Below are positions 27,397-34,986 of a stretch of 64,000 nucleotides of DNA, piece after piece. The notes beneath the pieces are model-generated. The model was not told where the DNA came from. It did no database searches and worked only from the letters and a program-made list of their open reading frames with translations. Every line of letters begins with the position of its first letter. Within the stretch, counting starts at the first letter, position 1. Made by a program: the position numbers and the translations under genes. The stretch comes from Paenibacillus donghaensis (GTDB lineage Bacteria > Bacillota > Bacilli > Paenibacillales > Paenibacillaceae): NCBI RefSeq assembly GCF_002192415.1, contig NZ_CP021780.1, forward strand, positions 6,572,001-6,636,000. The letters are read 5' to 3'.

Positions 27397-27445
27397 AAGG
27401 GGTTGCCCCGCCAGTAGATATCATCTACTGCTGAGGCAACCCCTT
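27397..27445. other. Strong imperfect hairpin in a divergent intergenic region
   Basis: AAGGGGTTGCC and GGCAACCCCTT enclose CAGTAGAT / ATCTACTG. It lies upstream of both the ABC operon (minus) and the symporter gene (plus), so a terminator role is unlikely and there is no T tract on either strand. It could be an untranslated-leader structure or a mobile-repeat remnant. Confidence 0.45.
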
Positions 27446-27525
27446 AAGGTGAAGATTGAACACAGATTCTACTACGGGCAACACATATCCTAGAGAGTGT
27501 ATTCAAACCTAATCGGATAGAGGAC

Positions 27526-27555
27526 GAATTTAGTTGCAGATTCGTATCTAATTTC
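27526..27555. repeat. Solitary palindrome of the MITE-like family (copy E)
   Basis: GAATTTAGTTGC and a partner ATCTAATTTC flank AGATTCGT, matching the single palindrome unit of the elements at 13.2, 41.9 and 60.9 kb. No element ends (GGTTACT..TTAGG) are present, so it is a fragment or a solo unit. The remainder of 27302-27743 otherwise holds only the hairpin at 27397 and a promoter. Confidence 0.5.
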
Positions 27556-27664
27556 TAAACGCAACAATTGCTCTTCTGTTGAATCTCTGGCGATCCAGTG
27601 GATTCTCCTATTATTTATTCCAATCGATTTAATGGGCATTAAAGATTTTAGTAATAAAATTTCA

Positions 27665-27693
27665 TTGACAATAGTATAAATTCTATATATATT
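27665..27693 (+). promoter_or_regulatory. Sigma-A type promoter for the symporter gene
   Basis: TTGACA, a 17-base spacer and TATATT lie 51-79 bases upstream of the symporter ATG. The match at -35 is exact and the -10 differs at two positions. Confidence 0.6.
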
Positions 27694-27743
27694 TTATTTC
27701 ATTAATCTGATCAACTTAGTTGGTTTAGGAGGAGTAATCATTC

Positions 27744-29114
27744 ATGAACAATATTGACAACAATCTGCTTACCGCGATCCAGACAAACGGGTACGGCTTC
27801 ATCGCCTCCATTATTGTATTCGGCATCCTGTACTATTTGGCACGCAAACGGGTAGGCTTCGGAACAAGAGTGATGATCGCCCTTGGAATCGGGCTGCTTG
27901 CAGGCATCCTGTTTCAGAATCTGGAATGGGAGACCAAGGCAATCAGCACCTTCGGCAGCATCTATGTCAGCCTGATCCGCATGCTCGTCGTACCGCTGGT
28001 ATTCGTACTGGTGCTGAACAGCATCTCTTCCTTAACCAATCTCGAATATTTGCGCAAAATCGGGATCAAAACCTTCGCCTGGTTCCTCGGAACCACCGGA
28101 GTTGCTTCCATTATCGGCCTCACCATCGCCTTGCTGTTTAACCCGGGCCAGGGCATTCAGCAGACTGTGCCTGAAGACTTCGCCGCCCGTGAGATCCCGA
28201 CCTTCTCGGAGGTTATCCTTGAGCTCGTGCCTTCCAATCCCGTTAACGAAGCGGCAACCGGCAAGGTAGTTCCGCTGCTGATTTTTGCCATCTTCCTGGC
28301 GGTAGCGATCATCAAGGTCGGTTCCAAGAAGCCGGAGGCCGTGAAGCCTGTGCGTGATCTGATTGAGTCGCTGGCCACCGTGCTGCATCAGGTGATTAAA
28401 TTCGTTATGCGTCTGACCCCTTATGGTGTATTTGCCCTGATTGCCGGAATTACCGCACGGTATGGGTGGGAAACGCTGCAGGAGCTGGGGAGCGTCATAA
28501 TCACTTCTTATGTAGCGCTGATTCTGCATTTTGTACTGGTCTTCGGCGGCCTGGTGCTGCTGGTAGCCAAGGTTAATCCCTTCCGCTTTTTCCGCAAAAT
28601 CTATCCTATGATCACCGTCGCCTTCACCACCAGAAGCAGCTATGCCACGCTTCCGGTCAATCTGGAGGTCATTACGAAACGACTGCATGTCTCTCCGCGT
28701 ATCGCCAGCTTCGTGGCTCCGCTGGGCGCATCCGTTAACTTCAATGGCTGCGGCGGGGTTTGGCCGGCAATCGTGGCTGTCTTTACAGCCCAGGTCTTCG
28801 GCATTGATCTGGGATGGACCGATTATGTAACACTGGTGCTGGTCAGCATTATTTCTTCCATTGGTGTAGCCGGTGTACCGGGTCCGGCAGTAATCTCCAC
28901 AACTGTAGTCCTGACTGCTCTGGGTCTGCCGCTGGAAGGCATCGCTATCGTTGCCGGTGTGGAAGCGCTGATCGATATGGGCCGTACCGCAGTAAATGCG
29001 ACCGGAACCACGGTCACCGCATTGCTTGTGGCGAATTCCGAAGGTGAATTTGACCGTAAGGCCTTCAACAATGATAAAGACGGAGAAGACGATCTGCTCG
29101 TTAATCCCGCCTAA
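27744..29114 (+). CDS. Dicarboxylate/amino acid:cation symporter (DAACS family, TcyP-like)
   Basis: The 456-residue membrane protein shows the family's ordered features: 'SLIRMLVVPLVFVLVLNSISSL' in helix 3, 'TPYGVFALIAGITA', the Ser-rich re-entrant hairpin 'VAFTTRSSYATLPVN', 'LGASVNFNGCGGVWPAIVAVF' and 'IDMGRTAVNATGTTVTALL' with the Asp/Asn residues that coordinate cation and substrate. The RSS-A-P-N spacing and overall layout resemble Bacillus TcyP (L-cystine uptake) more than the glutamate carriers. The transported compound is therefore inferred only. AGGAGGAG precedes the ATG and a sigma-A-like promoter lies upstream. The gene is monocistronic. Confidence 0.85.
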   Translation: MNNIDNNLLTAIQTNGYGFIASIIVFGILYYLARKRVGFGTRVMIALGIGLLAGILFQNLEWETKAISTFGSIYVSLIRMLVVPLVFVLVLNSISSLTNLEYLRKIGIKTFAWFLGTTGVASIIGLTIALLFNPGQGIQQTVPEDFAAREIPTFSEVILELVPSNPVNEAATGKVVPLLIFAIFLAVAIIKVGSKKPEAVKPVRDLIESLATVLHQVIKFVMRLTPYGVFALIAGITARYGWETLQELGSVIITSYVALILHFVLVFGGLVLLVAKVNPFRFFRKIYPMITVAFTTRSSYATLPVNLEVITKRLHVSPRIASFVAPLGASVNFNGCGGVWPAIVAVFTAQVFGIDLGWTDYVTLVLVSIISSIGVAGVPGPAVISTTVVLTALGLPLEGIAIVAGVEALIDMGRTAVNATGTTVTALLVANSEGEFDRKAFNNDKDGEDDLLVNPA

Positions 29115-29171
29115 ATACAGCCCGCTCGCATAGCGGTGGGGTCTCCACATATACATTCTTATATTTCAAGT

Positions 29172-29290
29172 AGAAACGGCTTCGCTGCCCTCAGCAAAGC
29201 GTATGCTCCCGAAGCAGCGATACTACGTATCGCTTTCAGGCATCCGTTTCTGCGGGAAATAGAAGGATAATTCATGGCGTGAAACCTATA
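29172..29290 (+). repeat. Structured ~120-bp dispersed repeat, copy 1
   Basis: Begins AGAAACGG and pairs with CCGTTTCT at 29244-29251; inside lies AGCGATAC-TAC-GTATCGCT (29216-29234). The ~57-bp core ending CCGTTTCTG is identical to the copy at 55360-55480 except for one base, and a looser 30-bp 3' part (GAAATAGAAGGAT ... CGTGA-ACCTAT) is shared too. It lies 57 bases after the symporter stop. Confidence 0.75.
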
Positions 29291-29305
29291 CATTCTTATA
29301 TTTTC

Positions 29306-29349
29306 AAAAAACCTCCACACCCTGCATTAGCAGCGGCTGCGGAGGTTTT
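29306..29349. terminator. Terminator between symporter and convergent oxidoreductase
   Basis: AAAACCTCC and GGAGGTTTT pair at the ends of a structure with an inner GC-rich stem (GCAG..GGCTGC region). A and T tracts on both sides permit termination in both directions. Confidence 0.7.
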
Positions 29350-29361
29350 CGATGTCCATAA

Positions 29362-30357
29362 TTATCCCATAACGATTCTCTGCCGCTGCTTCGCGGAAGC
29401 CAGACAGGTCTCGATCAGCGTCATATTGCGGATGATATCAGACGGCTCAACCAGCGGTTTCTGGCCAAACACCGCCGCCGCGAAGTCATCAGCCTGCCGG
29501 GTATACGGATTGGCCCCGATGGCATCCACACGCCGCATGCCGCTGTCACTGTATACGAAGAACTCAGCGTCTTCTTCCCGGGCATTAAACGGCATCGGCA
29601 GCTCAATCCGGCCTTGCGTGCCCAGAATCTCCAGCAACTGGCGGTTGAACGCCCACATGCCGCAGTCAAAGATCAGGCTCACGCCGCCGGGGAATTCCAC
29701 CAGCCCGGAGGCCATCATGTCCACATGGTCATGTTCGGGGGAGAATAGGGCCTGTACCGTTACCGCCTCCGGCTCAGCGGCGCACAGCAGCCGTGCCGCG
29801 CTTAGCGGGTAACAGCCCACGTCATAGAGGGAGCCTCCGCCCCATGCGGACTTAAAGCGGATATTCGAAGTGTCTTCCGCATCATTATAAGTAAATGTGC
29901 CCCGGATCGAGCGAAGCTCCCCGATCTCGCCGGAAGCGATCACTGCCTGCACCTGGCCCATCCGCGGATGGTGGCGGTACATGTAGGCCTCAGCCAGATG
30001 TACGCCCGCACGGCTGCAGGCTTCCACCATCTGAAGGGCCTCCCGGCTGTTCAGCGCAATCGGCTTCTCGCACAGCACATGCTTGCCTGCCTCGGCGGCG
30101 CGGAGCACCCACTCCAGATGTAGGTGATTAGGCAGCGGGATATACACCGCCTCAACCTGCGGGTCGGCCAGCAACTCCTCATAGCTGCCATAGGCCTGCT
30201 GCACTCCGAATGCTGCGGCTACAGCCGCACTTTTATCGAGATCACGGCTGGCAATAGCCTGGATGATACCGCTCGTCGACTCTGCAATAGCCGGCATAAC
30301 CGAGCCTGTTGCAATCTGCGCAGAGCCCATGATCCCCCAGCGAAGTTTCTGTGTCAT
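29362..30357 (-). CDS. Gfo/Idh/MocA family NAD(P)-dependent oxidoreductase
   Basis: 331 residues. The Rossmann fold starts 'LRWGIMGSAQIATGSVMPAI' (GxGxxA with Ser in place of the second Gly), the cofactor-proximal Lys motif is 'GKHVLCEKPIAL' near residue 95, and 'WGGGSLYDVGCYPLSAARLLCAAEPEAV' matches the glucose-fructose oxidoreductase / dimeric dihydrodiol dehydrogenase subgroup with its catalytic Tyr ('DVGCYP'). Such enzymes act on sugars or 1,2-diols with NADP. AGAGGTG precedes the ATG. The menA-like gene on the same strand ends 38 bases upstream, so a shared transcript is possible, though no functional link is evident. Confidence 0.85.
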   Translation of the reverse strand: MTQKLRWGIMGSAQIATGSVMPAIAESTSGIIQAIASRDLDKSAAVAAAFGVQQAYGSYEELLADPQVEAVYIPLPNHLHLEWVLRAAEAGKHVLCEKPIALNSREALQMVEACSRAGVHLAEAYMYRHHPRMGQVQAVIASGEIGELRSIRGTFTYNDAEDTSNIRFKSAWGGGSLYDVGCYPLSAARLLCAAEPEAVTVQALFSPEHDHVDMMASGLVEFPGGVSLIFDCGMWAFNRQLLEILGTQGRIELPMPFNAREEDAEFFVYSDSGMRRVDAIGANPYTRQADDFAAAVFGQKPLVEPSDIIRNMTLIETCLASAKQRQRIVMG

Positions 30358-30394
30358 AGCTGCACCTCTTCCATGAGTTGGTTAACGTCTATAT

Positions 30395-31354
30395 TCAGAT
30401 TAGCACACTCAAGAGCACAGCTGCACCCATAATGACAATCCGGGCCGTGTTCATGACAATAAAGTTCTGCACCGCCAGAATGAAGGTGGTGGCCTTCTCC
30501 TGCTTCTTCGTAAAGCGTGCTATGTTTCTCCTCAGCGGAATCAGTGTCAGCAGAATCAGCAGCACCAGCACCGGATGAACGCCCAGCATCAGCAGGACGA
30601 CAAGATCCAGATAGGAGACGTAATAGAGCAGCTTGTACAGTGTCAGGGCATTGGCACGTCCTATGTAGACCGGCAGAGTATACCTGCGGTTCTCGATATC
30701 ATCATCGATATCGCAGATATTGTTCGCCAGCATAATCGCCGCAATCCCAAGAATGGCTGGCACAGAGAACCAGAAGAGGTATAACACTTCCAGGATGCTG
30801 ATATGCAGGCTGACCCAGCCATTTTCAATGACAAGCCCTACCACACTGGAATCTGTATGAATGTAAGCCGAGATAAAAATAATTACAAAGCCCATAAACA
30901 GCCCCGAGAACAGCTCGCCAAGCGGCATCCGCGAAATCGGGATTGGACCAAACGAATACAGAATACCGATCAGAAACGACAAGCCGCCCAGCAGAAAGAC
31001 GAGCAGTCCAGTCTGGGTAACGAGCGCGATCCCGCCGCCTGCCGCCAAGGCCAGCAGAAGAATTATGGTGAATACCGCCGTGCTCTCCTTCAGTTTGTAG
31101 CGGACGATGGCGTTATGGGTTTCATAGCCGTAGCCCTCGGTCTTGGATGCTTTTTTGAAATCATAATAATTGTTGATTGCCGTTGTCGCCATATCGAAGC
31201 TAAGCAGCGACACGAACATCAGCACGAACCGCAGCACATAGAAATCGTCATACCGATACAGGGCGTATAGCGTCCCCATCAGAAAAGGAATCATGCTGGC
31301 TGCCTTAGTGGGCAGCTCAACAAATTGCAGAAAGCTTTTTACGTTCACAGCCAT
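30395..31354 (-). CDS. menA: 1,4-dihydroxy-2-naphthoate polyprenyltransferase-like protein (MenA, UbiA family)
   Basis: The 319-residue protein has about eight to nine membrane helices and the two Asp-rich motifs of UbiA prenyltransferases: 'NNYYDFKKASKTEGYGYE' near residue 60-80 and 'NNICDIDDDIENRRYTLPVYIG' near 210-230. MenA attaches the polyprenyl chain in menaquinone biosynthesis. Length and motif spelling agree with MenA of Bacillota, although other UbiA members look similar; the gene stands apart from other men genes, as is usual. ATG at 31354 has AAGGATG upstream. The divergent region toward the c-di-GMP gene contains a Fur-type box. Confidence 0.8.
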   Translation of the reverse strand: MAVNVKSFLQFVELPTKAASMIPFLMGTLYALYRYDDFYVLRFVLMFVSLLSFDMATTAINNYYDFKKASKTEGYGYETHNAIVRYKLKESTAVFTIILLLALAAGGGIALVTQTGLLVFLLGGLSFLIGILYSFGPIPISRMPLGELFSGLFMGFVIIFISAYIHTDSSVVGLVIENGWVSLHISILEVLYLFWFSVPAILGIAAIMLANNICDIDDDIENRRYTLPVYIGRANALTLYKLLYYVSYLDLVVLLMLGVHPVLVLLILLTLIPLRRNIARFTKKQEKATTFILAVQNFIVMNTARIVIMGAAVLLSVLI

Positions 31355-31535
31355 ACATCCTTATGTGTCAGATATGCCTTGCCTTATTGGTGGATGAAAT
31401 ATTCCTTCCCACATATATGCTCCAACTGTTCCGAGTACAATGGGGAATAAACATGACGGGAAAAACGCCGAATCGTGAAGCTTTTTTTACAAAATCCACT
31501 TGTTCATCTATTGCTTTCCGCCTTTAATTATTATT

Positions 31536-31550
31536 TGATAATTATTATCA
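31536..31550. promoter_or_regulatory. Fur-type box (7-1-7)
   Basis: TGATAAT-T-ATTATCA is a perfect copy of the 15-bp 7-1-7 Fur consensus known in Bacillus subtilis. It lies 127 bases upstream of the CHASE4-GGDEF-EAL gene and ~180 bases upstream of the menA-like start. The rest of 31355-31676 is AT-rich with no gene. Confidence 0.6.
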
Positions 31551-31676
31551 TTAATTATTATACATCAATTTTCGACAAATTGGTTAGATTCACAATGCAA
31601 AATATTGCCTATTCATGGTACACTAATCTGGTTGGAACTTATTACCTATTAGGTCTTATAATTTAAGGGGATCAAC

Positions 31677-34028
31677 ATGAAGCTGCGCAAAAAAATTGTC
31701 ATATTCATAAGTGTTGTAGCCAGCATTGCTCTGATTTCCACCTACCTGCTGCTGCATTTGTTTCTGCTCAACCGCTTCGACAAGCTGGATCAGGATGCAA
31801 TCCACTCCAAGCTGAAAGAAGCTGTCTATGCCTACCAGGTAGAACTGCAGAGCATGCAGTCCAAGCTGATGAATTATTCGGTTTGGGATGATACGTACCA
31901 GTTTGCCGCCGTCTCACCGGAGACAGCTGCGGAGGATCCTTACATTAATAACAACTACATTAAATCAACCTTCGAAATCAATCACTTTGATATGGTAGCC
32001 TTGCTGAATAATGCGGGTGAAGAACTGTATGGCGGCAGCTACAATTCCCAGACACGGACCATTGATCCACTGCCTGAAGAGCTGCATACGCTGGTTGGGC
32101 GGATACACAGCAGCTTACAGGCTTCACCGGATCTGAAGAACGGCAAGGCTGGCATCGTGCTGCTGGATCAAGGACCCATGCTGATTTCCCTCGCTGCTAT
32201 CGTCAATAATGATATGAGCCAGCCTTCGAGAGGAATAGCCATTGCGGGCAGACTGCTGCGGGACGATGAGATGAAGCAGATTAACCAAGGGACTTCCTCC
32301 ATCCTCCGGATCACCCGCATCTCCCCGGCACAGCTTCAGGCGGCAAATAACCGGGAATTCTGGCTGACCACCGGTGAAGACAACTCTACGGCGATCCATA
32401 AGGTTGTCAATAATTTGTTCGGCGAACCGGACGTAGTAATCAGCGTGAAGCAGCCGCGCCGGATTTATGAAAGCGGCCTGGAATCCATTTTCAGCTTCTT
32501 GCTTTTTTTCTTTCTGCTCACCGTGCTGATCTTTATCGTCTGCCTGATCTTTGTGAACCGTGCCATTCTGCAGCGAGTGGTCTCGCTGGTAGACAATATC
32601 CGTACCATTGCCAGTAGCCAGCATCTCTCGATCCGTATCAACAGCTCCGGCAAAGACGAGTTCAGTGAGGTGGAGCATGAATTCAACCGCATGATGTCCT
32701 CGCTGGAGCACAGCCAGGAGGAGCTGCAACTGCAGTCGATGCTTGATCCGTTAACCAAGCTGCCCAACCGCTCCTTGTTCTTCACCAGGCTGAATGAAGC
32801 TATTGAAGCTGCCCAAGCCAGCGGAAGGAAGATTGCACTTGTATTTATCGATCTGGATCACTTCAAGACAGTCAATGATACGTTCGGACATGAGTACGGA
32901 GATACACTGCTGAAAGAAATTTCTGATCGGATGTTATCCGTTGTCGGCAACCAGGATGTGGTTTCCAGGTTGGGCAGTGATGAGTTCACCATCCTGCTGG
33001 CCGACCTGCCCGATGCGCACAGCATCGAGCTTCAGCTGGCCCGGGTACAGGAGGCGCTGCTGGCTCCGCATCTGATTCATGGACATGTGCTGCATAATAC
33101 GGCTAGCATCGGCGTCAGTGTGTTTCCTGACAACGGCATGGACGCGGACATTCTGGTCAAACAGGCTGATTTAGCCATGCTCTATGTGAAGGAATCCGGC
33201 CGCAACCATATGTACCAATATTCCGAGGCGTTGGAGGAGAGTGTCCGCCGCAACAAGATTCTTGCCCTGGAGCTGCTGTCTGCGGCAGACAATCATGAGC
33301 TCGAGGTCTACTATCAGCCTATTCTATCTTCCGACACAATGAAGGTATCCAAAGTAGAGGCCTTGCTGCGCTGGACCAGCTCCACCTACGGCGCTGTGCC
33401 GCCCTCGGAGTTCATCCCGCTGGCGGAGAGCAGCGGGTCCATTGTCGCTATCGGCAGCCACGTGCTGCGCCAGGTATGCGCCGATATGGTCAGCTTCCGC
33501 AGCGAAGGCTTTATGCTCAGCGCCGCGGTTAATATCTCGGCAGTACAGCTGATGCAGCCCGGTCTGCTGGAGATTCTGCTGGAGCTGCTGGAGGAATTCG
33601 CTCTGCCTGCTTCCAGTCTGGAGCTGGAAATTACCGAAAGCGTGCTGGTCTCGGGCGACAACATTTCCCAGTCCCTGCAGCAGCTGAGAGAACACGGCTT
33701 CCGGATCTCGCTGGATGATTTCGGCACCGGCTTCTCTTCGTTAAGTTATCTGCGGCGTTTTCCTGTCGATGTGATCAAGATTGACCGCTCCTTCGTTTCC
33801 GAGATTACACTAGAGCAGCCCGATGACGTACTGGTCAAGGCCATCATTGAGCTAAGCCATAATCTGGGCCTGCGAGTGGTGTCTGAAGGCATTGAGCTGA
33901 AGGAGCAGTTCGACCTGCTGCGCCGTCTGGGCAGTGATGAACTGCAGGGCTATTACATCAGCAGACCGATCCGGGCGGCTGAGATCCCGGCTTTTCTGGC
34001 CCAGACTACTCCTAATTACGACAAATAA
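31677..34028 (+). CDS. CHASE4-HAMP-GGDEF-EAL cyclic-di-GMP signalling protein
   Basis: 783 residues. Membrane helix ~8-30, extracellular CHASE4-type sensor ('LMNYSVWDDTYQF...') to ~255, membrane helix ~262-290, HAMP to ~345, diguanylate cyclase-like domain ~355-510 and EAL domain ~525-775. The cyclase signature reads 'RLGSDEFTILL', with Ser at the second position of GGDEF, so synthesis is probably weak or lost and the domain may only bind GTP. The EAL half is intact: 'VEALLRW', 'EITESVL', 'DDFGTGFSSLSYL', 'KIDRSFV', 'VSEGIE'. The likely net activity is hydrolysis of c-di-GMP. A perfect Fur-type box upstream suggests iron control. AAGGGG precedes the ATG. Confidence 0.88.
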   Translation: MKLRKKIVIFISVVASIALISTYLLLHLFLLNRFDKLDQDAIHSKLKEAVYAYQVELQSMQSKLMNYSVWDDTYQFAAVSPETAAEDPYINNNYIKSTFEINHFDMVALLNNAGEELYGGSYNSQTRTIDPLPEELHTLVGRIHSSLQASPDLKNGKAGIVLLDQGPMLISLAAIVNNDMSQPSRGIAIAGRLLRDDEMKQINQGTSSILRITRISPAQLQAANNREFWLTTGEDNSTAIHKVVNNLFGEPDVVISVKQPRRIYESGLESIFSFLLFFFLLTVLIFIVCLIFVNRAILQRVVSLVDNIRTIASSQHLSIRINSSGKDEFSEVEHEFNRMMSSLEHSQEELQLQSMLDPLTKLPNRSLFFTRLNEAIEAAQASGRKIALVFIDLDHFKTVNDTFGHEYGDTLLKEISDRMLSVVGNQDVVSRLGSDEFTILLADLPDAHSIELQLARVQEALLAPHLIHGHVLHNTASIGVSVFPDNGMDADILVKQADLAMLYVKESGRNHMYQYSEALEESVRRNKILALELLSAADNHELEVYYQPILSSDTMKVSKVEALLRWTSSTYGAVPPSEFIPLAESSGSIVAIGSHVLRQVCADMVSFRSEGFMLSAAVNISAVQLMQPGLLEILLELLEEFALPASSLELEITESVLVSGDNISQSLQQLREHGFRISLDDFGTGFSSLSYLRRFPVDVIKIDRSFVSEITLEQPDDVLVKAIIELSHNLGLRVVSEGIELKEQFDLLRRLGSDELQGYYISRPIRAAEIPAFLAQTTPNYDK

Positions 34029-34084
34029 TGATTACATCATTATAGGCAAGTCCAAGGACGATATGATATGATAGGCAAGCCTAT

Positions 34085-34107
34085 AACAGCGCCAATTTGG
34101 CGCTGTT
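34085..34107 (+). terminator. Hairpin after the CHASE4-GGDEF-EAL gene
   Basis: AACAGCGCCAA and TTGGCGCTGTT form an almost loopless palindrome with AATT centre. The following T tract is weak, so termination efficiency is uncertain; an operator for the next gene is the alternative. Confidence 0.5.
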
Positions 34108-34150
34108 GTCATGAGCGAACACTTTTAGAATATTGGAGGCTCTTATTGTA

Positions 34151-34774
34151 ATGTCAGCGCAATCCCCTTCCACACAGTCCATCAAAGTCGTCACTGCCGA
34201 TCCAAGCGCCATCGGCCTATTCGGACTGGCTATCGTCACCTTGATCGCATCTTCACAGAAGCTTGAGATCACCACCGGGCTTAGCTACGCGATTCCTTGG
34301 GCCATCTTCCTTGGCGCCTTCGCCCAGCTGTTCGCCGCCATTCAGGATGCCAAGCACAACAACACCTTCGGAATGACCGCTTTTGCCGCTTATGCCTTCT
34401 TCTGGTTCGGCATGGGTGCCAGCTGGCTGATCAAACTGGGCGTATTCGGTACCGTGCTGGCCGCCGGTGTAGATCCCAAACAACTTGGTTTTGTATTTCT
34501 GGGTTACCTGATCTTCACCTTGTTTATGACGATCGGTGCCGTAGAAGCCAACCGCGTTCTGCTGATTATCTTTATATTAATTGACTTCCTTTTCCTGGGT
34601 CTTACCTTTGATGCCTTCGGCATTGCTCCTGAATTCTTCCATAAGCTTGCTGCCTGCTCGGAGCTTGCGATTGGTATCGTCTCCCTGTATGGCTGCGGTG
34701 CTTCGGTACTGAATGCTCATTTTGGCCGTACATTCCTGCCTGTCGGCGCACCGCTCGGCATCTTCAAGAAATAG
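34151..34774 (+). CDS. GPR1/FUN34/YaaH (SatP) family acetate transporter-like protein
   Basis: About 207 residues with six membrane helices. The family signature near the N-terminus ('ADPSAIGLFGLAIVTLIASSQKLE', compare N-P-[AV]-P-[LF]-G-L) and 'NNTFGMTAFAAYAFFWFGMGASWL' are clear. Characterised members (E. coli SatP, yeast Ady2) carry acetate and succinate by proton symport. The chosen ATG at 34151 lies 11 bases after GGAGG; a TTG at 34133 would place the ribosome site inside the gene. It sits between two c-di-GMP genes but has its own terminator, so it is probably transcribed alone. Confidence 0.85.
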   Translation: MSAQSPSTQSIKVVTADPSAIGLFGLAIVTLIASSQKLEITTGLSYAIPWAIFLGAFAQLFAAIQDAKHNNTFGMTAFAAYAFFWFGMGASWLIKLGVFGTVLAAGVDPKQLGFVFLGYLIFTLFMTIGAVEANRVLLIIFILIDFLFLGLTFDAFGIAPEFFHKLAACSELAIGIVSLYGCGASVLNAHFGRTFLPVGAPLGIFKK

Positions 34775-34782
34775 CTCGCACC

Positions 34783-34834
34783 AACGGATAAGTACAAACT
34801 CGCCTGTGAGGGCGGAAGTGTGCTTATCCGTTTT
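34783..34834 (+). terminator. Terminator of the acetate-transporter-like gene
   Basis: AACGGATAAG and CTTATCCGTT form a perfect 10-bp stem with additional inner pairing, followed by TTAATT. Confidence 0.75.
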
Positions 34835-34986
34835 AATTATAGGCGAAATTCCCCCATGTTTTTCCTTGCGCATTGCTTCCAATCGTGACATGCTATATCC
34901 ATCACCTGCGACATATCTCGACATTTGCTATGACTCGGGGACCGCTCGCTTTGAAATATTGAATCATTAGATATCGGAGGCACCCG

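Noticed and set aside
28032..29156. Minus-strand open frame of 374 codons
   Set aside because: Antisense to the symporter with low-complexity, His/Gln/Arg/Gly-rich content typical of shadows.
34077..34112. Riboswitch upstream of the acetate-transporter-like gene
   Set aside because: Only a single short hairpin is present, which is more simply a terminator of the preceding gene.
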